The notes under the pieces: model-generated
Database searches by the model: none
What the model saw: only the letters and a program-made list of their open reading frames with translations
What the model was told of the DNA's origin: nothing
Made by a program: the position numbers and the translations under genes
Source of the DNA: H111-94 sp034436045
Lineage (GTDB): Bacteria; Chloroflexota; Ktedonobacteria; Ktedonobacterales; Ktedonobacteraceae
Length of the DNA: 26,547 nt
NCBI GenBank assembly: GCA_034436045.1
Contig: DAOTVZ010000044.1
Span: 1-26,547 of the forward strand
Direction of reading: 5' to 3'
Shown here: piece by piece, positions 1-7,743 of the stretch
Layout: each line of letters opens with the position of its first letter
How positions within the stretch are numbered: the first letter of the stretch is position 1

Positions 1-129
1 CCTCGTCGCCCCTTGATCTGTGCACGAGCCTCTTTCATGACGCCCTCGTCGCCCCTTGATCTGTGCACGAGCTTCTTTCATGACGCCCTCGTCGCCCCTT
101 GATCTGTGCACGAGCTTCTTTCATGACGC
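1..129. repeat. 43-bp tandem repeat, three copies, open at left edge
   Basis: Three consecutive units begin at 1, 44 and 87. Each holds CTCGTCGCCCC, GATCTGTGCACGAG and TTCTTTCATGA. Copies 2 and 3 appear identical; copy 1 differs by one base (GAGCC for GAGCT). The array breaks off cleanly at 130. There are no variable spacers, so it is not CRISPR. The palindrome GTGCAC sits in every unit. The array probably continues to the left of the window. Confidence 0.93.
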
Positions 130-380
130 CCCTCCACCGACCACCAACATCCCCCTAAAGGATAGAGACCCACAAACATCCCCGGTGGCTATCCTGTGCA
201 AATGCCCCGTTTATTTTCCTCTTGCTGTTTATTGTTGTGATTATTATACTCATCAATCAAGTGACTAAACGTGGTATGCTTCACAATGTAACAGTGCAGT
301 AGACACTTTGATGGAGCCGGGCCAACGGTTATGCTCTTAGATAGCAAAGCACTGTGCATATTCGATTTGAGGTGGTAGCT
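130..380 (+). promoter_or_regulatory. Promoter region of the zinc-ribbon protein gene
   Basis: A sigma70-like promoter is visible: TTGCTG at 222-227, a 17-base spacer and TATACT at 245-250. The ribosome binding site GAGGTGG at 369-375 lies five bases before ATG 381. The leader between them is about 120 bases. I see no terminator hairpin or riboswitch in it. Confidence 0.6.
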
Positions 381-2993
381 ATGCATTACTGCCCGTTCTG
401 TGGCGCTGAGCAGGATATAAAGGCGCGTTTTTGTAGCGTTTGTGGACATATTATTGTGAGCGAGGATGGAGCCACCATTCGCCGTGAGACACGAGAGAAC
501 CCGTACAAAGACGGCTTGCAGGCAAATACTGAGACAGCAGGGACGCTCTGTGCTTCCCATCCTTACATGACAGAGCGCGACCGCACGCCGCCGCCAGATA
601 CATCGTGGCCGCAGTATGCGGGGCAACCATCTATGCCACCGCCAACAGAGGGGCCGACGACAGAGGACAGGAACCGCCCGGCAGGAATGCCGCTCTCCGT
701 GCCCCCATTCAATGTTCCACCAGGAACCCTGATCAAAGATGCCACATTGCTTCTCCATGAAGAAATGTCATCGAATGCCGCGCAAGCTGGCGAGCATCTC
801 TCAGAGGCGATGCACGGTGGTAACGCTCTGTCAAATGCCATGCAAGGCAGTAATACCCCCTCAAATGCGATACATAGCGGTAATACGCTCTCGAACGCAC
901 TGCATGGCGGTAACGCGCTCCCCAACGCTGTTCATGGTGGCTCTTCCACACCGGGCGATCTGCATATTGATCTGCGTCAAACGGCCCGTTCTACAACACC
1001 ACCCGAACATCATACGGTTCACAATCAGCCAACGCAACCATTAAAGCATGCTTCTCACCCGGTTACAGAGCATCCAACACAACCATTAAAGCACTCTTCT
1101 CAGCCGTTTACTCAGCAGGCGACAGCGCCGTTGAAGCATGTCTCTCAGTCACTGAAGCAGCACAAGCCGCAGAAAACGAAGCTGCATAAGCAGGTAAAGA
1201 GTCCTTTGCTGATTGCAGCGGTCGTTATCGTCGGCTTCCTCATATTTGGTGGCGTGGGTGCTTACTCGTTCTTCTCTTTGCCGCCTGCTCTGGCCCTTTC
1301 CGGCAATCCCAATGTGCCGCAAGGTGGGGCGCTGCACGTGTCCGGCAGTCATTTTTTGCCGAATAGCCGCGTCACCTTTTTCGTCGATCATACTATTCCT
1401 GTCGCTCCAGCGGGGTATGTGCCTGCTTCCTCATCACAGAGTCGTGCCTATAGAGAAACGACGCCCGAATCAACGCTGGCGCTGCTCTCTAGTGCTTATA
1501 TTGTCTCATCAGGGGTAATGGTGGATGGCAGTGGCAACTTTCGCGTGATCTTGCCGGTGAGCAAGAACTGGCAACCCGGTCATCATGTGCTATACGCGCA
1601 GGAGAAGACGGCGCTTAGCACGCGCCAGGCCACGCTTGCCTTCACTGTTGTATCCGGTGCAGCGCAGCTCTCCGTCGATACGACGACGCTCACGTTCAGC
1701 GCCTTGCAGCCGGGCCAGAAGGTTTCCGAAGCGTTCACCATCGGCAATACCGGCAATAGCATTCTCACCTGGGCATTGACGCTGGGAAGTATATCCTGGC
1801 TCAGTGTGTCGGCAACAAGCGGAAACATTCCGCCCAATGCTACTGCTCAAACCATTACCGTCACCTGTCAGACGAAGGGCTTGACTCCCGGCAATTACAC
1901 AGCAACGATCCATATAATCTCGAATGGTGGCAGTGCCGCGATTGCCGTCGTGGCACAGGTTAGCAAAGCGAACCAGCAGCCGCAGGCGAAGCTGGCCGTA
2001 ACGCCGCAAATGCTCTCCTTCCCGTCGCTACAAGTTGGGCAAAGTCAATCGGCCACGATTACGGTGAGCAACATCGGTACGGCTTCACTGATCTGGCAGG
2101 CGACGCTTGATCAGAGCGCGTGGGTGACGCTGAATAACACGGGCGGCACGATTACGGTCGGTGGCACACCCCAAACGAGCGATGTAAGCATCGACACGAC
2201 AACTTTGAATCCGGGCAGCTATACCGCCACCCTGACCATCACCTCAAACGGGGGCACGGCTCATGTTGCCATTACTGTGACTGTGACGGCGGCGATCACT
2301 CCTACACCGATACCGCCCACATCTGATCCATTACCCTCGCCAACACCGTCGCCAACGCCGGTACCCCCAACGCCGTCGCCAACGCCGGTACCCCCAACGC
2401 CTGCCCCACCGATCCTGGCTGTCAACCCGACAAGTTTTGCCAACGGCAATAACTGCTCCTACAGCGCCAATCACGGCTGGATGTGCTTTGCGACGTTGAC
2501 AAATACTAGCCAGCAGAGTCGGCTTCCCTGGTCTACGAACAGCAATAATCCTTCTTCTGTCAGTTTTAGTCCGGCCAATGGCGTGCTGGCACCAGGAGCG
2601 CAGACGCAGGTAATGGTTCTCGTTGGCGCGACGACGGTCTGTCCTGCCAGTGCCATGCTTGTATTCAGCGGCCCGGCCAATACGGCTTCCGTGCCCTGGA
2701 GTTGTGGAACGCCAACCCTGAGCGTCAGCCCCACGACGCTGGATCTTTCCACCTGTACGTCAACACCGAACGGGGAGCAGTGTAGCATCACGGTGAGCGA
2801 TGATGTGGGGGGAGCGAACTGGACAGCGAACGGCAATAGCAACGTCGGTTTCAGTCCGACCAGCGGTACGGTCTATCCCAGCGGCCCTGCTACCGTGACG
2901 GTGAATATCGTGGGATGTGCATCGGAGATATTCAGCATGAGCGGCCCCGGCAATACAGTGAGCGTGACATGGGTGGGAGATTGTATCCAGTGA
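381..2993 (+). CDS. Zinc-ribbon, single-pass membrane protein with Ig-like (BACON/ASH-type) repeats
   Basis: This 870-residue protein starts at ATG 381, chosen because GAGGTGG lies five bases upstream; an in-frame GTG at 354 lacks such a site. An N-terminal zinc ribbon has CPFC and CSVC (Cys4, 7, 18, 21). A low-complexity linker follows with five ten-residue repeats (about 144-193, type HGGNALSNA) and three fifteen-residue repeats (about 217-261, type PTQPLKH). One hydrophobic segment lies at about 274-300. Beyond it come an IPT-like stretch, two beta-sandwich repeats at about 427-520 and 534-633 that resemble BACON/choice-of-anchor domains (each ending PGSYTATLTITSNGG-like), a Pro/Thr hinge at about 640-677 and a Cys-containing C-terminal region. 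The topology suggests a cytoplasmic ribbon and an exported C-terminal half. Function is unknown; a cell-surface structural or sensing role is inference. It stands alone as a transcription unit. Confidence 0.88.
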   Translation: MHYCPFCGAEQDIKARFCSVCGHIIVSEDGATIRRETRENPYKDGLQANTETAGTLCASHPYMTERDRTPPPDTSWPQYAGQPSMPPPTEGPTTEDRNRPAGMPLSVPPFNVPPGTLIKDATLLLHEEMSSNAAQAGEHLSEAMHGGNALSNAMQGSNTPSNAIHSGNTLSNALHGGNALPNAVHGGSSTPGDLHIDLRQTARSTTPPEHHTVHNQPTQPLKHASHPVTEHPTQPLKHSSQPFTQQATAPLKHVSQSLKQHKPQKTKLHKQVKSPLLIAAVVIVGFLIFGGVGAYSFFSLPPALALSGNPNVPQGGALHVSGSHFLPNSRVTFFVDHTIPVAPAGYVPASSSQSRAYRETTPESTLALLSSAYIVSSGVMVDGSGNFRVILPVSKNWQPGHHVLYAQEKTALSTRQATLAFTVVSGAAQLSVDTTTLTFSALQPGQKVSEAFTIGNTGNSILTWALTLGSISWLSVSATSGNIPPNATAQTITVTCQTKGLTPGNYTATIHIISNGGSAAIAVVAQVSKANQQPQAKLAVTPQMLSFPSLQVGQSQSATITVSNIGTASLIWQATLDQSAWVTLNNTGGTITVGGTPQTSDVSIDTTTLNPGSYTATLTITSNGGTAHVAITVTVTAAITPTPIPPTSDPLPSPTPSPTPVPPTPSPTPVPPTPAPPILAVNPTSFANGNNCSYSANHGWMCFATLTNTSQQSRLPWSTNSNNPSSVSFSPANGVLAPGAQTQVMVLVGATTVCPASAMLVFSGPANTASVPWSCGTPTLSVSPTTLDLSTCTSTPNGEQCSITVSDDVGGANWTANGNSNVGFSPTSGTVYPSGPATVTVNIVGCASEIFSMSGPGNTVSVTWVGDCIQ
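810..959 (+). repeat. 30-bp in-frame coding repeat, five copies
   Basis: Five decapeptide units of the form (M/I/L/V)-H/Q-G/S-G/S-N-A/T-L/P-S/P-N-A run back to back in the linker of the zinc-ribbon protein. The DNA units have drifted at many synonymous positions, so the repeat is old or kept at protein level. Confidence 0.85.
1029..1163 (+). repeat. 45-bp in-frame coding repeat, three copies
   Basis: Three fifteen-residue units start PTQPLKH, PTQPLKH and ATAPLKH, each followed by a Ser/Gln-rich tail, directly before the transmembrane segment. The units are rich in Lys, His and Gln and are predicted to be disordered. Confidence 0.8.
2346..2399 (+). repeat. 27-bp perfect direct repeat encoding a Pro/Thr hinge
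   Basis: Two identical 27-bp units begin at 2346 and 2373 and encode PSPTPVPPT twice. They form the extended hinge between the Ig-like repeats and the C-terminal domain. The perfect identity points to recent slippage. Confidence 0.85.
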
Positions 2994-3064
2994 TGCGGGT
3001 CTATGTGGATGAAGTAAGGCGCGATAAAAAAAGAAAACCCACGCCACACTCACATGAGTAGCCA

Positions 3065-3169
3065 GCCTGATACCCACAAGAGGCATCACTACATCCAGTG
3101 TGTGTCATCGGTGTGGAAAACGCCGCAGACGGCAAGCGATACATGTAGCGATGCCCCTGTGGGTATCAG
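3065..3169. repeat. Palindromic element, copy 1 (downstream of otsA)
   Basis: The left arm, 3065-3094, begins GCCTGATACCCACAAGAGGC. The right arm, 3143-3169, is its near-perfect inverted partner, ending GGGTATCAG, with one indel and a few mismatches. The 48-base centre is not palindromic. The left arm matches that of the element at 5136-5204 at about 27 of 30 bases. The element lies between the convergent ends of the zinc-ribbon gene and otsA, where it could also act as a bidirectional terminator. It resembles a MITE or REP-type element; no transposase is present. Confidence 0.8.
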
Positions 3170-3231
3170 ATTGATTATTCACATGACTGCCTTGTTTTCC
3201 ACGCTATTCATGAAATGCTGCTTTTATCTGG

Positions 3232-4830
3232 TCAGGCACTCGCAGTTACATGGTCGCCGAGCGCAGGTAGAGCTTCTCTGGGCGTTGCTGCGGATTCAGC
3301 CTTACCGGCAACTTCATCGAGCAAGACGTTAAGGTCATTGAACTGGCGCGTGAGCCAGGTCTGCAGATTGTTGCGCTCAACCGCCTGGCGAGCCAGCGCA
3401 GCCTTGTGCTTACGCTCTTCCGGTGAGAGCGTCAAGGCACGGTACAGCGCGCTTACCGTTTCGCTTACATCGGTTGGCGAGATAGGAATCGAGCCTTTGG
3501 CCAACTGATGAAATGCGCCTGCTGTGCGCGATAGCACCAGCACGCCATCAACCTTGTTGACCACCGGCCCCTCTTTGGCGACCAGGTTCATACCGTCAAT
3601 AATCGGATTGACCAGCAAAACGTCGTAGAACTGCATGGCGGCCAGGGCGCGCGTGCGATCATTATCACAGAAAGCATGGATGGGCGTCCACTCGTCGGTG
3701 CCATATTTACTGTTGATTTCTTCAATAGCGTGCAGGACGTCGGCGCTATAGCGGCGATAGATGGGCAGGCTCTGGCGTGAAGGCACCAGGAAAGCCAGAA
3801 AGGTCACCTTACCATGAAATTCGGGGTAGGTTTCGAGCAACTGATCGTAAGCCTGGAAGCCGCGTAGAATGTTCTTTGTTGGCTCTAAACGGTCTACGCG
3901 CATAATATTTTTTTCACGTAGTAAAGGCTTGATCTTCTCAGTAGCGCGTTTGCCAGCAAGGCTATTGACGATGCGACGCTCTTCTGTGACAGAAATGGAG
4001 ATGGGATAGGCGCGCGCCAGCGTGCGGTTGCCCTGCCAGATGATGGAGCCATCTTCAAAATCGACCTCTGCGTCTTCCAGCAGCGTGCGCGCGCCTTCCA
4101 GGAAGTTGTGTGCATCACGCTCGGTCTGGAAGCCAATGATATCGTTGCCGACCAGGCCGCTGTAGATGGCATGGGTGATGTTGCTGGGCAGGAAGTGCCA
4201 GCAGCGCACATCGGGCCAGGGAATGTGAATAAACTGCTGAATAACGACCGATGGATGTTTTTCGCGTTGCATCTGGCGAATCATGCCGGCCGTCAGGTAG
4301 AGGTGGTAGTCCTGGAGCATCACGACCGGCATGCTATCGGCGCGCTCGATCTCTTCGTTGATAGCTTCCGCAATGGCTCGATTGGCGACCACATAGCCGT
4401 CGTTCCAATCCTCTTCAATGTGACGTAACGTGTTCAAATCCTGCGTGGGATCGATCAGGTAGTGTTGTAAAAACCAGAGTAACTGATTACTAATTTTCTC
4501 ATAATGCTTGCGATATGCAGCTTTGGAGATCACCACGTAGCGAAGCTGCATCTTCTGGCCGCGTAGAGGCGATGAGAGGAGTTCTCCCTTCTGTTGAGCT
4601 TCCCGAAGCGCTATGCGATCTCCCTCCGTCATAGCCATTGCAACCCAGGTAACATCCATCTGATTGCCGACATCGATGAGAGCCGTGACCATTCCCCCCG
4701 CTCCACGGCGCGGTTTCGGAGTTCCGTCGTGGCTCAACTGGTACTCGACCGGCCCTCTGTTCGATGCGATAATCAGGCGCTGGGCATGCATCAACTGCGG
4801 AGTCTCCTGAGTCGTCGTCCGCGTGGGCAT
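3232..4830 (-). CDS. otsA: Alpha,alpha-trehalose-6-phosphate synthase (GT20 family)
   Basis: Members of this family transfer glucose from a nucleotide sugar to glucose-6-phosphate, giving trehalose-6-phosphate, a cytoplasmic step in stress-protectant synthesis. The 532-residue protein starts at ATG 4830, preceded by AAGGA; the open frame extends further upstream without a binding site. Retained GT20 residues include Arg25 in SNRGPVEY, Trp62, Asp174 and His176 (QDYH), His202 (HIPWP), Arg314 and Lys319 (VDRLEPTK) and Asp412 to Glu420 (DGMNLVAKE). The VDR-x-E-x-x-K variant and the long N-terminal insert resemble actinobacterial and Chloroflexota OtsA-like proteins more than the E. coli enzyme. 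Another GT20 product, such as a glucosylglycerol-type phosphate, cannot be excluded. No trehalose-phosphatase gene (otsB) is in the window. Palindromic elements lie on both sides. Confidence 0.9.
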   Translation of the reverse strand: MPTRTTTQETPQLMHAQRLIIASNRGPVEYQLSHDGTPKPRRGAGGMVTALIDVGNQMDVTWVAMAMTEGDRIALREAQQKGELLSSPLRGQKMQLRYVVISKAAYRKHYEKISNQLLWFLQHYLIDPTQDLNTLRHIEEDWNDGYVVANRAIAEAINEEIERADSMPVVMLQDYHLYLTAGMIRQMQREKHPSVVIQQFIHIPWPDVRCWHFLPSNITHAIYSGLVGNDIIGFQTERDAHNFLEGARTLLEDAEVDFEDGSIIWQGNRTLARAYPISISVTEERRIVNSLAGKRATEKIKPLLREKNIMRVDRLEPTKNILRGFQAYDQLLETYPEFHGKVTFLAFLVPSRQSLPIYRRYSADVLHAIEEINSKYGTDEWTPIHAFCDNDRTRALAAMQFYDVLLVNPIIDGMNLVAKEGPVVNKVDGVLVLSRTAGAFHQLAKGSIPISPTDVSETVSALYRALTLSPEERKHKAALARQAVERNNLQTWLTRQFNDLNVLLDEVAGKAESAATPREALPALGDHVTASA

Positions 4831-5479
4831 GTACTCATTCCTTTCTAAACAGGTGTACTCTTGCTCTGGTCTTTGAGACCGTGTATTCCGTGAGGTTCTC
4901 AGGTGCATCATTGCGCCGTTTTTTAAGAGGACGCATGGCACGGTATGACACGTGAAGACACTGAGTTCATGACTGAGATACACAAGACACCAGGATATAT
5001 ATTACCATATAAAGATGCGGTGTGACCAGTCTTCGCCCCTCGATAAACGCTACCATTTTATGGGCAAACGAGAGCGCTCCCTTTCATGACACGTTCAGGC
5101 CGGTGTATTCCGACTCAAACTGTGCCATTCGGCATGCCTGATACCCACAAAGGGCATCACGACATGAACGTTTCCTATCGTGGTACCCTTTATGGGTATC
5201 AGGCCAATGGGTCAAACCGGCAACGCAAACCCCGGTACTAAGGTACCGCTTTTCTCCAAAGAAATTGAACAATTCGTTGGGAACAAATAGGATGAGATGA
5301 GTGACAGAGCTTCTTCTTGTCGCGCGTGGATTAAGGCTTTTTCATCTGTTATTAACCACAATTACCCATGCGCGGGCGAAAACTTGCGGGTAGAAAGAGA
5401 GACATGCTACAATCTCTCGGCAAATACAGTGCGGATACCGTTCTGTTGAACTGGCAACAGAGTGAGAGGAGTGTATCAT
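4831..5479. promoter_or_regulatory. Divergent intergenic region between otsA and the membrane protein gene
   Basis: This gap of about 650 bases holds no convincing gene. It contains an AT-rich stretch at 4994-5014 that may include the otsA promoter, and the palindromic element at 5136-5204. A sigma70-like promoter for the rightward gene has TTGCGG at 5384-5389, an 18-base spacer and TACAAT at 5408-5413, followed by the binding site GAGAGGAG at 5464-5471. Confidence 0.5.
5136..5204. repeat. Palindromic element, copy 2 (upstream of otsA)
   Basis: Arms 5136-5162 and 5178-5204 are inverted copies matching at 24 of 27 positions, around a 15-base loop. The tips are GCCTGATACCCA and TGGGTATCAGGC. 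It is the same family as the element at 3065-3169, but more compact. A hairpin this long would form readily in RNA or single-stranded DNA. Confidence 0.88.
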
Positions 5480-6613
5480 TTGGAAGAGAAAACAGGCTGG
5501 AAAAAATGGCTTGGACGGTTTATTGACCTGATCAATCCATTCCGCGATCCAAGCTTGACGGTTGCCGCCGTACTGACCTTCATTGAAGAAGTAGGGCAGC
5601 ATGATGCCTGGTACTGGATTGTCGTGGTTGCGCTCCTCAACTGGCTTGCCGTGCGTGGCATCGTCTGGCTCGTTGTCAATTTCACCTTCGCCAGCACGTT
5701 TATTGGCCGTCGCCTCTGGTGGGCCATCCGTCATCCGCGTCTGGCATGGCGTATCCTCGATGCTGTGGGGCACGAAGAGATCGTCATTGGTGGCCTCTCG
5801 GCCCTTTCCGAGACGATTATGCTGGAAGACGGGACGCAAGTGCTGAGCGCCGGTTTGAATGGCAGTGGCATTCATGTTCTCGGCGAGCTACCGGCAGGCA
5901 CGGAGTTACCCTTGCTCGGACTGCCCAACGGGCAGGTGGCAGCGGATTTCTCGGCGTTAGCCAACGGCGGTCTGATTCCTGGTGTAAATTCTCCCGTACA
6001 GGGCATGTCTGGCATGTACACAGAGCAATCGACGCTGGCCTATCAGACACTCAATAACAGCAGTTTTGTCAGCCAACAGAGTACCGATAGCCTGCCTCAA
6101 AGTTTTCCCCAACGTCCCTCGCTGGAAGAGGAGCAACTGCGTCAGAAACTGGAAGCCTATGCGCGTTTGCTAGACGATTGGTTGCAGTACACGGAAGAGA
6201 AATGGCGCACGGTCAGCGATAGTCAACTCGGTTGGAAGCCACTGCGCGGGCGCTGGGGGAGTTGGGACGATATCTTCCAGGACGTTTACGCGGCCAAAAC
6301 CTCGGATCCGATGGCCGAGGCGGCGCAGGCTGCCGGTGAGGCGACGGCGCGCCGGTTCGAGGCATCCAGGGAGAAAGGTTCGGCTGCTTCAGCAGTAGCC
6401 TGTTTCATGCGCGATATGATGACGCTTCGGCGCGGCCTGGATATGTTGCAGCAGAATCAGGAGCATGCCCATGAGACACCGGATGTGCAGCCTGCTGTTC
6501 GACCCCGTTTTGGTGGCAATACCAGTGGCGCGCTCAACGGCGGTTTCTCACCGCGTAATTCGCTTATCCGTCGTCCGACCCAAATTTTTGTTGATGCAGA
6601 TGCCGAAAAATAG
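5480..6613 (+). CDS. Membrane-associated protein of unknown function
   Basis: I do not recognise this 377-residue protein. TTG 5480 is chosen as start because GAGAGGAG ends eight bases before it; in-frame GTG codons at 5462 and 5471 overlap that site. An amphipathic N-terminus is followed by hydrophobic sequence at about 27-36 and a transmembrane segment at about 45-73 (WYWIVVVALLNWLAV). A basic stretch follows, then a Gly/Leu-rich region at about 100-170, a Ser/Gln-rich linker, and a charged, helical C-terminal half at about 213-330 (LEEEQLRQKLEAYARLLDDW), probably cytoplasmic. The tail is disordered. The gene lies 17 bases before hisC on the same strand, so the two are probably co-transcribed, but nothing ties it to histidine synthesis. 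Confidence 0.75.
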   Translation: MEEKTGWKKWLGRFIDLINPFRDPSLTVAAVLTFIEEVGQHDAWYWIVVVALLNWLAVRGIVWLVVNFTFASTFIGRRLWWAIRHPRLAWRILDAVGHEEIVIGGLSALSETIMLEDGTQVLSAGLNGSGIHVLGELPAGTELPLLGLPNGQVAADFSALANGGLIPGVNSPVQGMSGMYTEQSTLAYQTLNNSSFVSQQSTDSLPQSFPQRPSLEEEQLRQKLEAYARLLDDWLQYTEEKWRTVSDSQLGWKPLRGRWGSWDDIFQDVYAAKTSDPMAEAAQAAGEATARRFEASREKGSAASAVACFMRDMMTLRRGLDMLQQNQEHAHETPDVQPAVRPRFGGNTSGALNGGFSPRNSLIRRPTQIFVDADAEK

Positions 6614-6630
6614 CTCTTTCAGGATAAGGT

Positions 6631-7743
6631 ATGAATACATTTTCTCCTTTTACCGTGTCTGTGCGCCCAGAAATAGATCGTATGGCCGCCTATCTACCCG
6701 GTGAGGCGCAGGAAGCTTTCAGCCGACGAACAGGCATTCCGCTTCATCAGCTCATCAAATTGAATAGCAATGAAAGCCCTTACCCGCCCGCACCAGAGGT
6801 GAGCGCCGCGCTGGGCGATTTCCGTAACTATAATCTTTATCCCGATACCGAATCGACGGCGCTGCGCCAGGCCCTGGCAGACTATACCGGCGTAGATAGC
6901 CGCTATATTGTCGTCAGTCACGGTAGCAATGAATTGATCAATCTCTTATGGCATATATTTCTTTCAGTCGGTGACAATATCATCTGTTGCCCACCAACGT
7001 TTTCACTTTATACCTTCATCACCACGTTCTGCGGAGCCTACGTGCTGGAGGTTCCCCGCACCTCGGAGTACGAAGTTGATGTTCCTCGCGTGCTGGCCAG
7101 CCTGACGCCGGAGACGAAAATCATCGTTCTCTGCTCACCGAATAATCCGACCGGCAATCCCATCGACGAGGAGGATGTGCTGACGCTGCTGGAGACGGGT
7201 CGCATCGTGATGGTCGATGAGGCGTATGTGGAATTTTCAGATCGGCCACGCGGCCTGGCGCATCTGGTGCCGCAGTATCGCAACCTGGTGGTCATGCGCA
7301 CCTTTAGTAAGTGGGCCGGGCTGGCCGGTTTGCGCATCGGCTACGGTATCTTCCCCGAATGGATAGTGGCATATCTCAAACGAGCGCAATGCCCCTTCGA
7401 GGTCAATCTCGCCGGGCACATCGCCGCTATTGAGACGCTAAAACAACTTGATTATACACTGGCTAATGTTCGGCGCATCATCGCCGAGCGCGAGCGGCTG
7501 ATGGCAGTGCTGAAGGCACAGCCCTATCTGGAACCTACCCCGTCGCAGGGCAACTTCATTCTGGCCCGTGTGCGCGAGGAAGAGGTACATATGGAAGAGG
7601 TGAGGCGCACCGTCGAGTCCTACGGTATCCTGCTGCGCTACTTCAATCACCCCTATCTGCACAACTACCTGCGCGTCACCGTAGGCTTGCCAGAACACAC
7701 CGACCGCCTGGCCCTCGCCCTCTCCAAAGTGAAGTGTCACTAA
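6631..7743 (+). CDS. hisC: Histidinol-phosphate aminotransferase
   Basis: This PLP-dependent class II aminotransferase interconverts imidazole-acetol phosphate and L-histidinol phosphate in histidine biosynthesis. The 370-residue length is normal. Landmarks are LNSNESPYPP (about 44-53, substrate end), HGSNELI (cofactor phosphate), SPNNPTGNP (169-177), DEAYVEF (196-202) and the Schiff-base lysine Lys227 in TFSKWAGLAGLRIGYG. ATG 6631 follows AGGATAAGG. The gene probably shares an operon with the membrane protein gene upstream. Its TAA at 7741-7743 directly abuts the stop codon of convergent murF, leaving no room for a terminator. Related aminotransferases can act on other substrates, but the motif set favours HisC. 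Confidence 0.93.
   Translation: MNTFSPFTVSVRPEIDRMAAYLPGEAQEAFSRRTGIPLHQLIKLNSNESPYPPAPEVSAALGDFRNYNLYPDTESTALRQALADYTGVDSRYIVVSHGSNELINLLWHIFLSVGDNIICCPPTFSLYTFITTFCGAYVLEVPRTSEYEVDVPRVLASLTPETKIIVLCSPNNPTGNPIDEEDVLTLLETGRIVMVDEAYVEFSDRPRGLAHLVPQYRNLVVMRTFSKWAGLAGLRIGYGIFPEWIVAYLKRAQCPFEVNLAGHIAAIETLKQLDYTLANVRRIIAERERLMAVLKAQPYLEPTPSQGNFILARVREEEVHMEEVRRTVESYGILLRYFNHPYLHNYLRVTVGLPEHTDRLALALSKVKCH

Noticed and set aside
1..129. CRISPR array at the left edge
   Set aside because: Units are directly contiguous with no unique spacers, and no cas gene is present.
189..758. Minus-strand frame of 189 codons over the start of the first gene
   Set aside because: It runs antisense to the zinc-ribbon coding region and shows no recognisable protein features.
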